Assembly (NCBI GenBank): GCA_958444395.1
Contig: CAUCOL010000122.1
Location: forward strand, 1-6,082
Reading direction: 5' to 3'
Origin: an uncultured Lachnospiraceae bacterium
GTDB taxonomy: Bacteria; Bacillota; Clostridia; Lachnospirales; Lachnospiraceae
Length of the DNA stretch: 6,082 bases
This document shows positions 6,019 to 6,082 of the stretch, piece by piece. How positions within the stretch are numbered: the first letter of the stretch is position 1; every line of letters begins with the position of its first letter. The position numbers and the translations under genes are program-made. The notes under the pieces are model-generated. The model was not told the origin of the DNA, searched no databases, and saw only the letters and a program-made list of their open reading frames with translations.

Positions 6019-6034
6019 TGTCCTATTCCATAAA
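6007..6034 (+). promoter_or_regulatory. Weak plus-strand promoter candidate
   Basis: A perfect TTGACA (6007-6012) is followed after 16 nt by CATAAA (6029-6034, 4 of 6). It points toward the right edge. No plus-strand gene is seen within the window, and the minus-strand terminator follows directly, so this may be coincidental. Confidence 0.2.
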
Positions 6035-6037
6035 CGG

Positions 6038-6066
6038 AAAAAGGACACTGCCTGCGCCAGTGCCCT
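6038..6066 (-). terminator. Intrinsic terminator of the gene beyond the right edge
   Basis: On the minus strand AGGGCACTG pairs with CAGTGTCCT (9 bp, one G-U) around a 7-nt loop and is followed by a T run ending at 6038. The orientation means a minus-strand gene ends shortly to the right of the window and recG starts a new transcription unit. Confidence 0.75.
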
Positions 6067-6082
6067 CTCTCCTGTACCCACT

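Larger units (their letters stand above)
5895..6037. other. Gene-free stretch upstream of recG
   Basis: This stretch separates the terminator of an off-window gene from recG. Two minus-strand frames stay open from the right edge into it (ending at TAG 5928-5930 and TAA near 5910) but neither has a ribosome binding site or recognisable protein, and they run through the terminator. It contains a 12-bp palindrome and weak promoter-like boxes on both strands, listed separately. Confidence 0.6.

Noticed and set aside
5962..6033. 23-codon plus-strand frame starting at ATG 5962
   Set aside because: No ribosome binding site, overlaps the promoter-like region, and too short to support.
5910..6081. 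Two minus-strand frames open from the right edge toward recG
   Set aside because: Both pass through the terminator hairpin and T run, lack a ribosome binding site and resemble no known protein; more likely chance.
1..6082. Mobile element, CRISPR array, tRNA/rRNA or toxin-antitoxin/defence genes
   Set aside because: No terminal repeats, regular repeat-spacer pattern, transposase, tRNA-like fold or defence domain was seen; all large frames are housekeeping genes.

Overview
The window reads as an ordinary chromosomal housekeeping segment from a Gram-positive member of the Clostridia, most likely a Lachnospiraceae-type gut anaerobe. This is inferred from the gene set (recG, rsmD, coaD, a coiled-coil protein, zapA, U32 peptidase), strong AGGAGG-type ribosome binding sites, sigma-A-like promoters, tightly overlapping genes and the character of the proteins; no species marker is present. 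All six convincing genes lie on the minus strand, so transcription runs from the right end of the window to the left.

Right to left: 6038-6066 holds an intrinsic terminator that closes a gene lying beyond the window. A gene-free stretch of about 190 bases follows, with a weak promoter candidate and a 12-bp palindrome. Then comes recG (branched-DNA helicase). Immediately after the recG stop is a strong extended -10 promoter (3822-3850) with a leader of about 120 nt. It serves rsmD (16S rRNA G966 methyltransferase), coaD (phosphopantetheine adenylyltransferase), a 207-aa coiled-coil protein resembling DivIVA/SepIVA-type division factors, and zapA (FtsZ-ring associated protein). The last three genes overlap end to start by 11 and 14 nt. 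The unit closes with a long-stemmed terminator 8 nt after zapA. After about 150 bases of leader capable of forming hairpins comes the 5' part (456 codons) of a U32 family peptidase-like gene, which runs off the left edge.

The cluster joins DNA repair (RecG), ribosome modification (RsmD), CoA synthesis (CoaD) and cell division (coiled-coil protein plus ZapA). The most function-suggestive point is the translational coupling of the uncharacterised coiled-coil gene to zapA, next to coaD, which supports a septation role for it.

No mobile element, CRISPR array, tRNA, rRNA, defence system or other clearly novel system is visible. The items worth a second look are the SepIVA-like/ZapA pair, the structured leader before the U32 gene with its near-copy of the terminator hairpin, the repeats at the rsmD transcription start, and an apparent excess of GATC.
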